64,000 nt of DNA from Synergistaceae bacterium. GTDB taxonomy: Bacteria; Synergistota; Synergistia; Synergistales; Aminobacteriaceae. A program made the translations under genes and the position numbers. Location of the stretch: assembly GCA_018436725.1 (NCBI GenBank), contig JAHDKT010000056.1, positions 1 to 64,000 on the forward strand, written 5' to 3'. A model generated the notes under the pieces. The model ran no database searches and was not told the DNA's origin. It worked only from the letters and a program-made list of their open reading frames with translations. Position 1 is the stretch's first letter, and each line of letters starts with the position of its first letter. This document shows positions 7,986-15,670 of this stretch, in pieces.

Positions 7986-9407
7986 ATGGCGAAAAGGGAA
8001 CTGACGGCTGAACAGAGGAGCGCACTGGAAGAGATCTTTGCGAAGGCCCGGGCCGCGGAGAAGATCATCGAAAACTACGACCAGGAACGGGTGGACCGCA
8101 TGTGCCGCTGCGTGGCCTGGGCCGCGGGCAACCCCAGGGACTTTGACAGGCTCTGCAAGATGGGTGTGGAGGAGAGCGGGGCGGGCGACTGGAGCGGCAG
8201 GTTCGGCAAACGGCACAAGATCCTCGGTGTCCTGAGGGATGCCCTGCGGCAGAAGAGTGTGGGAGTCATCGAGGTTCTCCCCGAGAAGGGACTTGTCCGG
8301 TACGGCAAGCCTGCGGGGGTCATAACATCCCTCATTCCCATGACCAACCCGGAGCTCACTCCCATCGTCACGGCCATCTATGCGCTGAAGGCCCGTGACG
8401 TGGTGGTTTTCTCCCCCCATCCGAGAACGAAAAAGACCACCTTCGAGGTGGTGGAGAAGATGCGCCGGGGGCTCCGGTCCATCGGTGAGCCTGAGGATTT
8501 CCTCCAGTGCATTTCCGAAGTCAACATGGCCGTCGTCGAGGAGCTCATGACCATGGGCGACCTTATTATGGCCACCGGGGGCCCCGCCATGACCAGGGCG
8601 GCCCACAGCTCAGGGAAGCCGGCCTATTGCTCGGGAGCGGGAAACGCCACCATGATCTTCGATGAGACCACCGATATCGAGGTGGCCGCACGCAATACCC
8701 GTACCAGCAAGACCTCCGACTTCGGCTCCGGCTGCTCCGCCGACGGCAACCTCATCATCTACAGCGGAATATACGACAGTATGGTTGCCCAGCTCCAGAA
8801 GGAAGGGGGCTACCTTGCCACCGACGAGCAGCGGGAGATGCTGAAAAAAGCCATGTGGGACGACGAGGGGCACCGGATCGTGGACACCGTGGCCGTTTCT
8901 CCCCAGAAACTGTGCCGGGCGGCCGGGTTCGAGATTCCCGAGGACAGGAAGTTCGTCATGGTTGTCGGGGACGGCATCGGCAAGGAGTACAAATTCTCCG
9001 GCGAAAAACTGACGACCCTGCTCGCCCTGTTCCGTTACGAGGGAGATTTTGAAAACGCCCTCAACATGATGGACGGGATATACAAGGTCGGCGGCAGGGG
9101 ACATTCCTGCGGCATATACAGCCACAACGACGAACATATCCATGCCCTTGCCCTGAGAGCCCCTGTCACCAGGATCATGGTGCGGCAGCCCCAGTCCAAG
9201 GCCAATGCCGGAAGCGCCAACAACGGCATGCCCATGACATCGAGCATGGGATGCGGCACCTGGGGGGGCAACCAGGTATCGGAGAACATCGCCCTGAAGC
9301 ACTATATGAACAGCACATGGGTCGCCAAGCCCATTCTTACCGATGCGCCCTCGGAGGAAGTCCTCTTCGGGGAGTTTTACGATCCGACGAACAAGCGGGA
9401 AGGATGA
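7986..9407 (+). CDS. CoA-acylating aldehyde dehydrogenase (sulfoacetaldehyde dehydrogenase SauS-like)
   Basis: A 473-residue aldehyde dehydrogenase of the acylating (EutE/SauS/AdhE-N) branch. The catalytic cysteine is Cys250, in a GSGCSADGN context that follows a TSKTSDFG stretch. Such enzymes oxidise an aldehyde to an acyl-CoA with NAD(P), saving the thioester bond for ATP synthesis. The ATG at 7986 follows AAGGAGA by about seven bases. The resemblance to sulfoacetaldehyde dehydrogenase is by overall pattern only; no sulfonate-specific gene is seen nearby. Its neighbours make a ThDP-enzyme-derived aldehyde the likely substrate. Confidence 0.8.
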   Translation: MAKRELTAEQRSALEEIFAKARAAEKIIENYDQERVDRMCRCVAWAAGNPRDFDRLCKMGVEESGAGDWSGRFGKRHKILGVLRDALRQKSVGVIEVLPEKGLVRYGKPAGVITSLIPMTNPELTPIVTAIYALKARDVVVFSPHPRTKKTTFEVVEKMRRGLRSIGEPEDFLQCISEVNMAVVEELMTMGDLIMATGGPAMTRAAHSSGKPAYCSGAGNATMIFDETTDIEVAARNTRTSKTSDFGSGCSADGNLIIYSGIYDSMVAQLQKEGGYLATDEQREMLKKAMWDDEGHRIVDTVAVSPQKLCRAAGFEIPEDRKFVMVVGDGIGKEYKFSGEKLTTLLALFRYEGDFENALNMMDGIYKVGGRGHSCGIYSHNDEHIHALALRAPVTRIMVRQPQSKANAGSANNGMPMTSSMGCGTWGGNQVSENIALKHYMNSTWVAKPILTDAPSEEVLFGEFYDPTNKREG

Positions 9408-9488
9408 TCCGTCCCTCAGGGGTGCGGATGGGGACATTCCGCCCGGCACGGCCGGGATGGAAAACAGGAACATAAAGGAGGAAGATGT

Positions 9489-10490
9489 ATGAAAAAAACG
9501 GCAGTGTTCGGACTTTCGATTGTGCTGGTTTTTCTTCTCGCTTCGGCGGGAGCGGCGGCGTACCCTGAGAAGAACATCCAGGGGCTGATCATGTGGGGCG
9601 CCGGGGGCGGCACCGACAACTTCGCCCGGGCCATCACCCCCCTGGCTGAGCAGAAGCTTGGACAGACCATCATTCTCCAGAACAAAACCGGTGCCTCCGG
9701 AGCGGTTGCCACGACCCTCACGGTGAATTCCCCAGCCGACGGCTACACCCTGCTCTACGGTGCGGAAAACCCGGCCAATTACCGTGTTCTCGGCCTCTCC
9801 CCACTGAGCTTCCATGACCTTCAGCCCATCGTCATCGCCGTGGAAGGCGCCGTGGTCATCTGCGTCAATCCCGACACCCCCTACAACACCATGCAGGAGC
9901 TTGTCGAGGCGGCGAAAGGCGAGAAGAAGATCCGCATGGCCACCTCCGGCGTGGGCGGTCTTCCCTACGTTGCGGGAGCCATGATGAAAAACATCCACGG
10001 AACGGACTTCAACTACATTCAGTTCGACGGCGACGGTCCCGGCGCCACGGCCGTCATGGGGGGCCACGCCGATGTCATGCCCCTGGCCCTCTCAACGTCG
10101 GTGGAGTACATCCGCGCCGGCCGGCTCCGCGGCCTCGCGGTGCTCACCACGAAGAGGGTTCCCCAGCTTCCCGACGTACCGGCCATCACGGAAATCTATC
10201 CCGAGTATGCCCAGTACCTTCCCTGGGGACCGTTCTACGGCGTCTTTGTGAAAAAGGGGACTCCGGACGATATCGTGGCAAAGCTCAGCGACGCCTTCAC
10301 CCAGGCCATGGCGGAGCCCCGGTTCGAGGAGTACGTGAAGAACTCCGGCGGCTTCAAAAACGGTGCCGTAGGCGGGGAAGCCGTGAAATTCCTGGAGAAG
10401 TTTGAATCCACAGCAAGCTGGCTGATCTACAACGCCGGGGGAGCGAAAAAATCACCCGCTGAATTCGACATCCCTGAACCGAAAAAATAG
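9489..10490 (+). CDS. TTT-family periplasmic binding protein (first copy)
   Basis: A 333-residue solute-binding protein of the TctC/Bug family, part of a tripartite tricarboxylate transporter. The N-terminus is a clear signal peptide cleaved near AAA-YPEK, followed by the family's typical MWGAGGGTDN segment. It delivers a carboxylate-bearing solute to TctAB. A strong AAAGGAGGAAG ribosome site precedes the ATG. A hairpin after the gene may let it be made in excess over the membrane subunits. A close paralogue is encoded at 12685-13680. Confidence 0.93.
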   Translation: MKKTAVFGLSIVLVFLLASAGAAAYPEKNIQGLIMWGAGGGTDNFARAITPLAEQKLGQTIILQNKTGASGAVATTLTVNSPADGYTLLYGAENPANYRVLGLSPLSFHDLQPIVIAVEGAVVICVNPDTPYNTMQELVEAAKGEKKIRMATSGVGGLPYVAGAMMKNIHGTDFNYIQFDGDGPGATAVMGGHADVMPLALSTSVEYIRAGRLRGLAVLTTKRVPQLPDVPAITEIYPEYAQYLPWGPFYGVFVKKGTPDDIVAKLSDAFTQAMAEPRFEEYVKNSGGFKNGAVGGEAVKFLEKFESTASWLIYNAGGAKKSPAEFDIPEPKK

Positions 10491-10509
10491 TGCCCCGTCG
10501 TGTATAATC

Positions 10510-10545
10510 GGGGATGGACCGGAACGAAAGTTCCGGTCCATCCCC
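10510..10545 (+). terminator. Intercistronic hairpin between tctC and tctB
   Basis: A 16-bp stem (10510-10525 with 10530-10545) with a GAAA tetraloop and no U-run. This is more likely an mRNA-stabilising or attenuating element than a full terminator, because the transporter subunits lie downstream without a clear promoter. Confidence 0.6.
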
Positions 10546-10600
10546 TCTTGCATTGGGGACCGAATCGGGCAACTGCAATGGAAGGACGTGAGTCACAGAG

Positions 10601-11128
10601 ATGGAAGAATCCAGGGCCTTTTTGGCTGAAGAATCATCCGGAGAACCGGCCGGAACCGTGAAAGATCTCTCGAAATACGTTCCCGAGGCGCGGAGAAAAC
10701 CTGGCGAGCTCGGCACAGCCGCCATAATGTTTCTGATCGGCGCTCTCGGCTATTACTTCGCCCTCGACATGACGAGCGGAGAATACTCATCTCCCTCGGT
10801 GTTCCCGAAACTCGCCTCCACGGTGATCATGGCGTGCTCCGCGGTGAATTTTCTCAAGGCGCTGCGGAGGGGCAAGCCCGGGACTGAGACGACCCTCACC
10901 GGGTATCTTCTTCCCCTTGACGTGGTGGTTGTCGTGGTGCTGCTCGTAGCGTACTGCTTCGCGCTGCCAAGGCTTCATTTTGTGGCTTCATCCTACGCGT
11001 TCATGGTCATCGGCATGGTGTATCTGCAGAGAGGGAAGAACATCGTCCGGGCACTCCTGATTTCTGCGGTCTCCCTGGCGGTCCTGGTGGCGGTCTTCCG
11101 CTACCTGTTCCTGGTCATTCTGCCGTAA
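10601..11128 (+). CDS. tctB: TTT-family small membrane subunit TctB
   Basis: A 175-residue membrane protein with a hydrophilic N-terminal tail of about 40 residues and then four hydrophobic segments, the normal TctB plan. It pairs with the large subunit TctA 12 bases downstream. The ribosome site (GGAAGG) is weak and rather far from the ATG at 10601, but no other in-frame start fits better. Low sequence conservation is usual for TctB, so the call rests on topology and context. Confidence 0.85.
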   Translation: MEESRAFLAEESSGEPAGTVKDLSKYVPEARRKPGELGTAAIMFLIGALGYYFALDMTSGEYSSPSVFPKLASTVIMACSAVNFLKALRRGKPGTETTLTGYLLPLDVVVVVVLLVAYCFALPRLHFVASSYAFMVIGMVYLQRGKNIVRALLISAVSLAVLVAVFRYLFLVILP

Positions 11129-11140
11129 GGGGGCCCCGAT

Positions 11141-12634
11141 ATGGAACAAAACCTTCAGTATTTCCTCATACCTTTCCTGAGCTGGGAGATGATGATGCTC
11201 ATCTGGGTGGGCGTTTTCGCCGGCATCTGGGTCGGCGCCATTCCGGGCCTGTCCGTGACCATGGCGGCGTCCCTGCTGATCTCCTTCACTTTTTCCTGGG
11301 ACCTGAACAGCGCCCTCGCCCTGATCTGCGGCGTATTCGTCGGCGGCGTCTACGGCGGCTCCATCACGGCCATCCTGCTCAACATCCCGGGAGCGCCGGC
11401 GGCGATCGCCACGGGAATCGAGGGCTATCCCCTCGCCCAGAGGGGTGAGGCCGGCAAAGCCATCGGCCTCTGCACCACCGTTTCGGTGTTCGCCAGCTTC
11501 GTCGGTATTCTTGTCCTCTCCGTGGCTGCGCCGGTGATCGCCAATTTCTCCCTCAAGTTCTCCCCCAGGGACTTTTTCCTGCTGGCGGTGATGGGAATAC
11601 TGCTCATCGGCAGCATCGGCGGGGGAGATCCCATAAAGGGCATCACCGCCGGAGCGATAGGAGTGCTCCTGAGCATGGTCGGCATGGACCCTTCCACCGG
11701 TGAGCTGCGGTATACCTTCGGCAACATCTACCTCATGGCGGGGATAAGCTTCGTAACGGCCATGATCGGCCTTTTCGGCGTATCGGAAGCCCTGACCCAG
11801 TTCAGGAACGCGGGGACAAAGTCGCCGAAGCAGAACCTCGACAGGATCATCCCCAACTGGGCAACTTTTTTGAAGTACCTCCCCCTGTCCATCCGGTCGT
11901 CCCTTCTCGGCGTCTTCATCGGTGCCCTTCCCGGAACCGGCGGTGACGTTGCCGCCCTGCTGGCCTACGACCAGGCCAAGCGGACCGTCAGGCATCCCTC
12001 CCGTCCCTTCGGCACAGGGGCCTACGAGGGCATCGTTGCCCCCGAGACGGCCAACAAGGGAGCCATCGGCGGCGCCTTCATCCCCATGCTGACCCTGGGA
12101 ATCCCGGGAGACGCCGTTACGGCCATCATCATCGGCGCCCTCTACATCCACGGCCTCAAACCGGGCCCCATGCTCATGATCGAGACGCCCCACCTCTTCT
12201 GGATGATCGTCAGCTGCCTCTCAATAGCCAGCGTGGCCCTCATGGTCCTCGGCCTCGTCAGCGTGAAGCCCTTCGCCAGGATCATCGAGATTCCGAAGGA
12301 GATCATCATGCCCGTGGTGATCATCCTCTCGGTCATCGGAACCTATGCCATCCAGAACAGCGTGGTGGACATCTTTTACATGATCGGCTTCGGTATCATC
12401 GGGTATTTTCTGAGGCTCTACGGCTATGCCACGGGCCCCATGGTCCTCGGGCTCATACTGGGTCCCATGCTCGACGCCAACTACAGGAGAGCCATGCAGG
12501 GAGCGGAAAACCAGCTTCTGCCCTTCCTCGAAGGGTTCGTCACCAGTCCCATCAGCCTCTTCCTGACGCTGGCCATCGTCTTTCTGATCGTGTCCCAGAC
12601 GTCTTTCTACAGGAGATGGAGAGGCCTGGAATAG
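11141..12634 (+). CDS. tctA: TTT-family large membrane subunit TctA
   Basis: A 497-residue permease with about 11-12 membrane segments. The TctA signatures are present: GGVYGGSITAILLNIPG, then EGYPLAQRG, and the second repeat GALPGTGGD near residue 265. It moves a di- or tricarboxylate-like solute using an ion gradient, after capture by TctC proteins. It sits between two tctC genes, and the second follows 50 bases later. Confidence 0.95.
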   Translation: MEQNLQYFLIPFLSWEMMMLIWVGVFAGIWVGAIPGLSVTMAASLLISFTFSWDLNSALALICGVFVGGVYGGSITAILLNIPGAPAAIATGIEGYPLAQRGEAGKAIGLCTTVSVFASFVGILVLSVAAPVIANFSLKFSPRDFFLLAVMGILLIGSIGGGDPIKGITAGAIGVLLSMVGMDPSTGELRYTFGNIYLMAGISFVTAMIGLFGVSEALTQFRNAGTKSPKQNLDRIIPNWATFLKYLPLSIRSSLLGVFIGALPGTGGDVAALLAYDQAKRTVRHPSRPFGTGAYEGIVAPETANKGAIGGAFIPMLTLGIPGDAVTAIIIGALYIHGLKPGPMLMIETPHLFWMIVSCLSIASVALMVLGLVSVKPFARIIEIPKEIIMPVVIILSVIGTYAIQNSVVDIFYMIGFGIIGYFLRLYGYATGPMVLGLILGPMLDANYRRAMQGAENQLLPFLEGFVTSPISLFLTLAIVFLIVSQTSFYRRWRGLE

Positions 12635-12684
12635 TTTTCCCCTGCCGGGGAAGAGAGAAACGAAAAATAAGGGAGGAATGTTTC

Positions 12685-13680
12685 ATGAGAAAACTCGGTG
12701 TTGCGCTGTTTGCGGTATGTGTTCTGGCTGGGGCTGCCTTCGGTGCCTACCCGGAAAAGAACATCCAGGGGTACATCATGTGGGGCGCCGGAGGCGCCAT
12801 GGACAACGTGTCCCGGGCCATCGTCCCCATCGCCCAGGAACATCTCGGAAAGACCATCATCCTGCAGAACCGCACCGGTGCCACGGGAGCCATCGCCACT
12901 ACCTTCGTGGCAAACCAGCCCGCCGACGGCTACAGCATTCTCTTCGGCGCGGAGAACCCGAACCTCTACAAGGTCACCGGCCTTTCCCAGATCGACTACG
13001 ACCAGTTCGAGCCGGTCTTCCTCATGATGGCCAACGTGGGCGTGGTGATCGTCTCCAAGGATTCCCCCTACACGTCCTACAAGGAGCTCATCGAGGCCGC
13101 CGCTTCCGGCAAGACCGTCACCATGGGCTCCACCGGCCCCGGAGGCCTGCCCTACGTGGCCACCACCATGATCGAGAAGATCCACGGCGTGAAATTCAAC
13201 AAAATGCAGTTCGACGGTGAAGGTCCCTGCATCACCGCCCTCATGGGCGGCCATATCGATGCGGTGGCTGTCGGCCTTCTTGCCGCAGCGAACTTCATTC
13301 ATTCAGGCAATGTGAAAGGCCTTGCCATGATCTCCTCCGAGAGGATAGACAGCGTGGCCTCGGTGCCGGCGGTCACGGAAGTCTACGAGGAGTACAGGCC
13401 CTACCTCCCCTGGGGCGCCTTCTTCGGCGCCTTCGTGAGGAAGGAGACACCCGCCGAGGCTCTTGACGTTCTCCGGTCCGCCTTCACCAAGGCGTTCCAG
13501 GATCCAAGGTTCGACGAGTTCGCGAAGACCATGGGCGGCGTCAAGCTCGGCATAACCGGCGACGAAGCGAAGAAATACATCAGGCAGAACCAGTCCGTGG
13601 CAGCATGGCTCCTGTACGACGCCGGCGGGGCGAAGTTCTCCCCGGAGGAGTTCGGCATCGAAAGGCCCCAGGGCAAGTAG
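12685..13680 (+). CDS. TTT-family periplasmic binding protein (second copy)
   Basis: A 331-residue TctC/Bug-family binding protein with a signal peptide ending near GAA-FGAYPEK. It shares much of the first copy's sequence, for example YPEKNIQG followed by MWGAGG. I chose the ATG at 12685 because GGGAGGAA lies eight bases upstream and a signal peptide begins there; a further 23 residues upstream look non-coding. Two binding proteins for one permease suggests two related solutes or two affinities. The gene ends at a canonical terminator. Confidence 0.93.
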   Translation: MRKLGVALFAVCVLAGAAFGAYPEKNIQGYIMWGAGGAMDNVSRAIVPIAQEHLGKTIILQNRTGATGAIATTFVANQPADGYSILFGAENPNLYKVTGLSQIDYDQFEPVFLMMANVGVVIVSKDSPYTSYKELIEAAASGKTVTMGSTGPGGLPYVATTMIEKIHGVKFNKMQFDGEGPCITALMGGHIDAVAVGLLAAANFIHSGNVKGLAMISSERIDSVASVPAVTEVYEEYRPYLPWGAFFGAFVRKETPAEALDVLRSAFTKAFQDPRFDEFAKTMGGVKLGITGDEAKKYIRQNQSVAAWLLYDAGGAKFSPEEFGIERPQGK

Positions 13681-13709
13681 AGACGCTTTTCCGTGTGAAT
13701 GGTGTTCCG

Positions 13710-13738
13710 GCCCGTCCCTTCCCGGGGCGGGCTTTTTT
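13710..13738 (+). terminator. Intrinsic terminator of the aroD-TTT operon
   Basis: A GC-rich stem (left arm 13710-13718, right arm 13724-13732) is followed by six T at 13733-13738. Confidence 0.9.
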
Positions 13739-13784
13739 CTGTTCCCATTTCCCCCAAAAAAGTACCCTTTTTCCGGCATCCATA

Positions 13785-13813
13785 TTGACAAATTCTATCC
13801 CAGTATTTATTGT
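13785..13813 (+). promoter_or_regulatory. Promoter of the TIM-barrel isomerase gene
   Basis: TTGACA (13785-13790), 17 bases, TATTGT (13808-13813): the same hexamers and spacing as the aroD promoter. Confidence 0.78.
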
Positions 13814-13820
13814 GGAGATG

Positions 13821-13855
13821 TTTCCTAGAGGCGGATTTCATTTCCATTAAGCGGA
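13821..13855 (+). promoter_or_regulatory. Tandem operator boxes at the isomerase promoter
   Basis: TTTC-N7-CGGA occurs at 13821-13835 and 13841-13855, again 20 bp apart and at the same distance from the -10 as in the aroD promoter. The first box is nearly identical to the first aroD box (TTTCCTAGAGGCGGA against TTTCTTAGAGGCGGA). Confidence 0.65.
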
Positions 13856-13927
13856 ATTTTGGGCGGAGCGGTCTTTCGCTCCCGGAAAGGGCGTTCAGTG
13901 CCCGGACACCACTTACGAGGAAGGGGT

Positions 13928-14767
13928 ATGATGTTCATGGAGTTTCAGTTTTCCCTTGCGCAGCTCACCGTTCTGAATACGTCTCCGGCGGAGATAGCGT
14001 CCATGGCGGCGGACTGCGGGTATGATTTCGTGAGCATGAGGCAGATCTACATGGGGCTCCCCGGAGAGCCGGATTACGACCTGTCGAAAAACCGGGCCCT
14101 GATGAAGGAGACAAAGCAAATCTTCGCCGCTGCGGGCATTAAGCTCCTGGATATTGAACTTGCCAGGGTGTTCGACGGCATGGACGTGAAAAAGTACGAA
14201 CCTGCCATGGAAACTGCCGCGGAGCTCGGGGGAAAACACGTCATCAGCAGCATCTGGACGCCGGACAGGGAATACTACATTGCAAAATTCGCGGAAATCT
14301 GTGACCTCGCGAAGCAGTACGGTCTGACAGTCGACCTTGAATACGTGCCCATCGCCTCGGTGAAAACTCTTGCGGAAACAGTGGATGTCCTCAGGACGGT
14401 GAACCGGTCCAATGCAGGTCTCATGGTGGACGTTCACCATTTCCACAGGGCCCAGGACGACGTGGCCGAGCTGGTGAAGCTTCCGGAGGAGTGGTTCCAT
14501 TTCGGCCACCTCTGCGACGCTCCCGGCGAAATTCCGTCCGACAGGGACGAGATGACAAGGATCCTCAGGGAGGAGCGCTCTTACGTGGGAGAAGGGGGAA
14601 TCGACGTGGCCTCCATAATGAACGCCATGCCGGCCATGCCCTATTCCATCGAGCTGCCGAACCTGAAAAAAGTAAAGGAGTACGGATACAGGGAACACGC
14701 CCGCCGGTGCCTCGAAACCGCAAAGGCCTACTGCTCCGGGCGGGGGGTAACGGGAAGAAAGGGATAG
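13928..14767 (+). CDS. Sugar phosphate isomerase/epimerase family TIM-barrel protein
   Basis: A 279-residue xylose-isomerase-like TIM barrel. This fold includes hydroxypyruvate isomerase, inosose dehydratase and 3-dehydroshikimate dehydratase. Likely metal ligands are the glutamates and histidines in VDLEYVP, VDVHHFHR and HLCDAPGE and a late glutamate in SIELPN. Next to a dehydroquinate dehydratase, a 3-dehydroshikimate dehydratase role is attractive but unproven. Three ATGs lie close together (13928, 13931, 13937); 13928 is best placed behind GAGG. It has its own promoter with the same operators as the aroD operon. Its stop codon lies inside a long inverted repeat. Confidence 0.8.
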   Translation: MMFMEFQFSLAQLTVLNTSPAEIASMAADCGYDFVSMRQIYMGLPGEPDYDLSKNRALMKETKQIFAAAGIKLLDIELARVFDGMDVKKYEPAMETAAELGGKHVISSIWTPDREYYIAKFAEICDLAKQYGLTVDLEYVPIASVKTLAETVDVLRTVNRSNAGLMVDVHHFHRAQDDVAELVKLPEEWFHFGHLCDAPGEIPSDRDEMTRILREERSYVGEGGIDVASIMNAMPAMPYSIELPNLKKVKEYGYREHARRCLETAKAYCSGRGVTGRKG

Positions 14768-14817
14768 GATAAACAAAGATCCCCTCCGGACAGGAGGGGA
14801 TCTTTGTTTATCCTATC
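14763..14817. terminator. Perfect 25-bp inverted repeat ending two convergent genes
   Basis: 14763-14787 is fully complementary to 14793-14817, with a five-base loop. It contains the stop codon of the plus-strand isomerase (14765-14767) and that of the minus-strand iclR (14808-14810). T-rich outer arms on both strands suit bidirectional termination. Confidence 0.8.
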
Positions 14818-15554
14818 TGCTGGGAGATTTCCCGGCACATCCGCTGGATTTGCGGGATAAGGGATTTGGCCGTGTCCTCTGTAAACCGGGATGCCGGTCC
14901 GGCGAGGGAGAAGGAAAAGAGAATCTCTCCTTTCCTGTTGAAAATGGGCACCGCGATGGAAAGGATTCCTTCCTCCCGCTCGCCCCAGCTCATGGCATAC
15001 CCGAGGGTCCTGATCTCGGCGAGATTTTTTTTCAGATCATCACCCGTGGAAAGAGTGGTTGCAGTTATGGGGTGAGCCTTCGCGATTTCGCGGGCGATTG
15101 TATCCTCACCGAGAAACGCAAGGAGGGCTTTCCCTCCCGCACCGGCCCAGAGAGGGGCCCGGTCGCCGACCCTCATGACGCACCTCATGGTGAGCAGGCT
15201 TTCCACGTGCTCGTAGCAGACCCGTTCCTCCCCCTCGACGCCGTAGAGAGAAACCGCTTCCCTTGTGCTGTCCCGGATGATCTTCATGTAGGGATAGATG
15301 ATCTGCTGGGGCCTGAAGTTGGCCCTGGCGATGCTCCCGAGGATGTAGAGCTGGCTTCCGAGGGAGTAGGTCCTGTCGTCGTGGCGGATGAGGAGGGCAA
15401 GTCTTTCAAGGGTGCCCGCGAGCCGCAGGGTGGTCGTGACGGGGAGCCCGATTCTTTCCGCGATTTCGCTGAGTGTCAGCTTGTAGTCGTCCCTCGTGAA
15501 CGCCTTGAGGATGTGAAACGCCCGTTCTACGGACCGCACAGAGTCCTCTTTCAT
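14808..15554 (-). CDS. IclR-family transcriptional regulator
   Basis: A 248-residue regulator with an N-terminal winged helix (about residues 5-65, LTLSEIAERIGLPVTTTLR) and a C-terminal effector-binding domain (about 75-245, with GERVCYEHV and the AGAGGKALLAFL segment typical of IclR). These are dimeric repressors or activators that respond to small carboxylates and aromatics. AGGGCGG precedes the ATG. It closes the catabolic island and very likely acts on the paired TTTC-N7-CGGA boxes at both island promoters. One such box lies 42 bases upstream of its own start, pointing to autoregulation. Confidence 0.93.
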   Translation of the reverse strand: MKEDSVRSVERAFHILKAFTRDDYKLTLSEIAERIGLPVTTTLRLAGTLERLALLIRHDDRTYSLGSQLYILGSIARANFRPQQIIYPYMKIIRDSTREAVSLYGVEGEERVCYEHVESLLTMRCVMRVGDRAPLWAGAGGKALLAFLGEDTIAREIAKAHPITATTLSTGDDLKKNLAEIRTLGYAMSWGEREEGILSIAVPIFNRKGEILFSFSLAGPASRFTEDTAKSLIPQIQRMCREISQQIG

Positions 15555-15595
15555 GGTGAAACCGCCCTTTCTCGCATCAAGTCGTTGTTCCGCTC

Positions 15596-15610
15596 TTTCC
15601 GCTCCGCGGA
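15596..15610 (-). promoter_or_regulatory. Putative autoregulatory operator upstream of iclR
   Basis: The plus strand reads TTTCCGCTCCGCGGA, identical to the aroD box 2 at 12 of 15 positions and obeying TTTC-N7-CGGA exactly. It is a single copy, without a partner 20 bp away. Confidence 0.45.
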
Positions 15611-15670
15611 GATTTCAATCATAAAGGAATGAAGCCCAAAGGGCAATCCGGTGGTCTCCCCCGGGGGCTC

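Noticed and set aside
6416..8068. A 550-codon antisense frame across the ThDP enzyme gene
   Set aside because: It mirrors codon bias of the real gene, is histidine- and glycine-rich and has no motif. Similar shadows at 24332-26083, 8610-10067 and 1919-3178 were dropped for the same reason.
7986..9407. Naming the aldehyde dehydrogenase sauS and the island a sulfonate pathway
   Set aside because: The resemblance is to the acylating family in general; no sulfonate transporter, sulfolyase or phosphate acetyltransferase is present, so a sulfonate role stays only a test option.
10503..10508. TATAAT after the first tctC as a promoter for tctB
   Set aside because: No acceptable -35 lies 16-18 bases upstream. 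Similar lone TACAAT elements at 24338 and 26236 also lack a -35.
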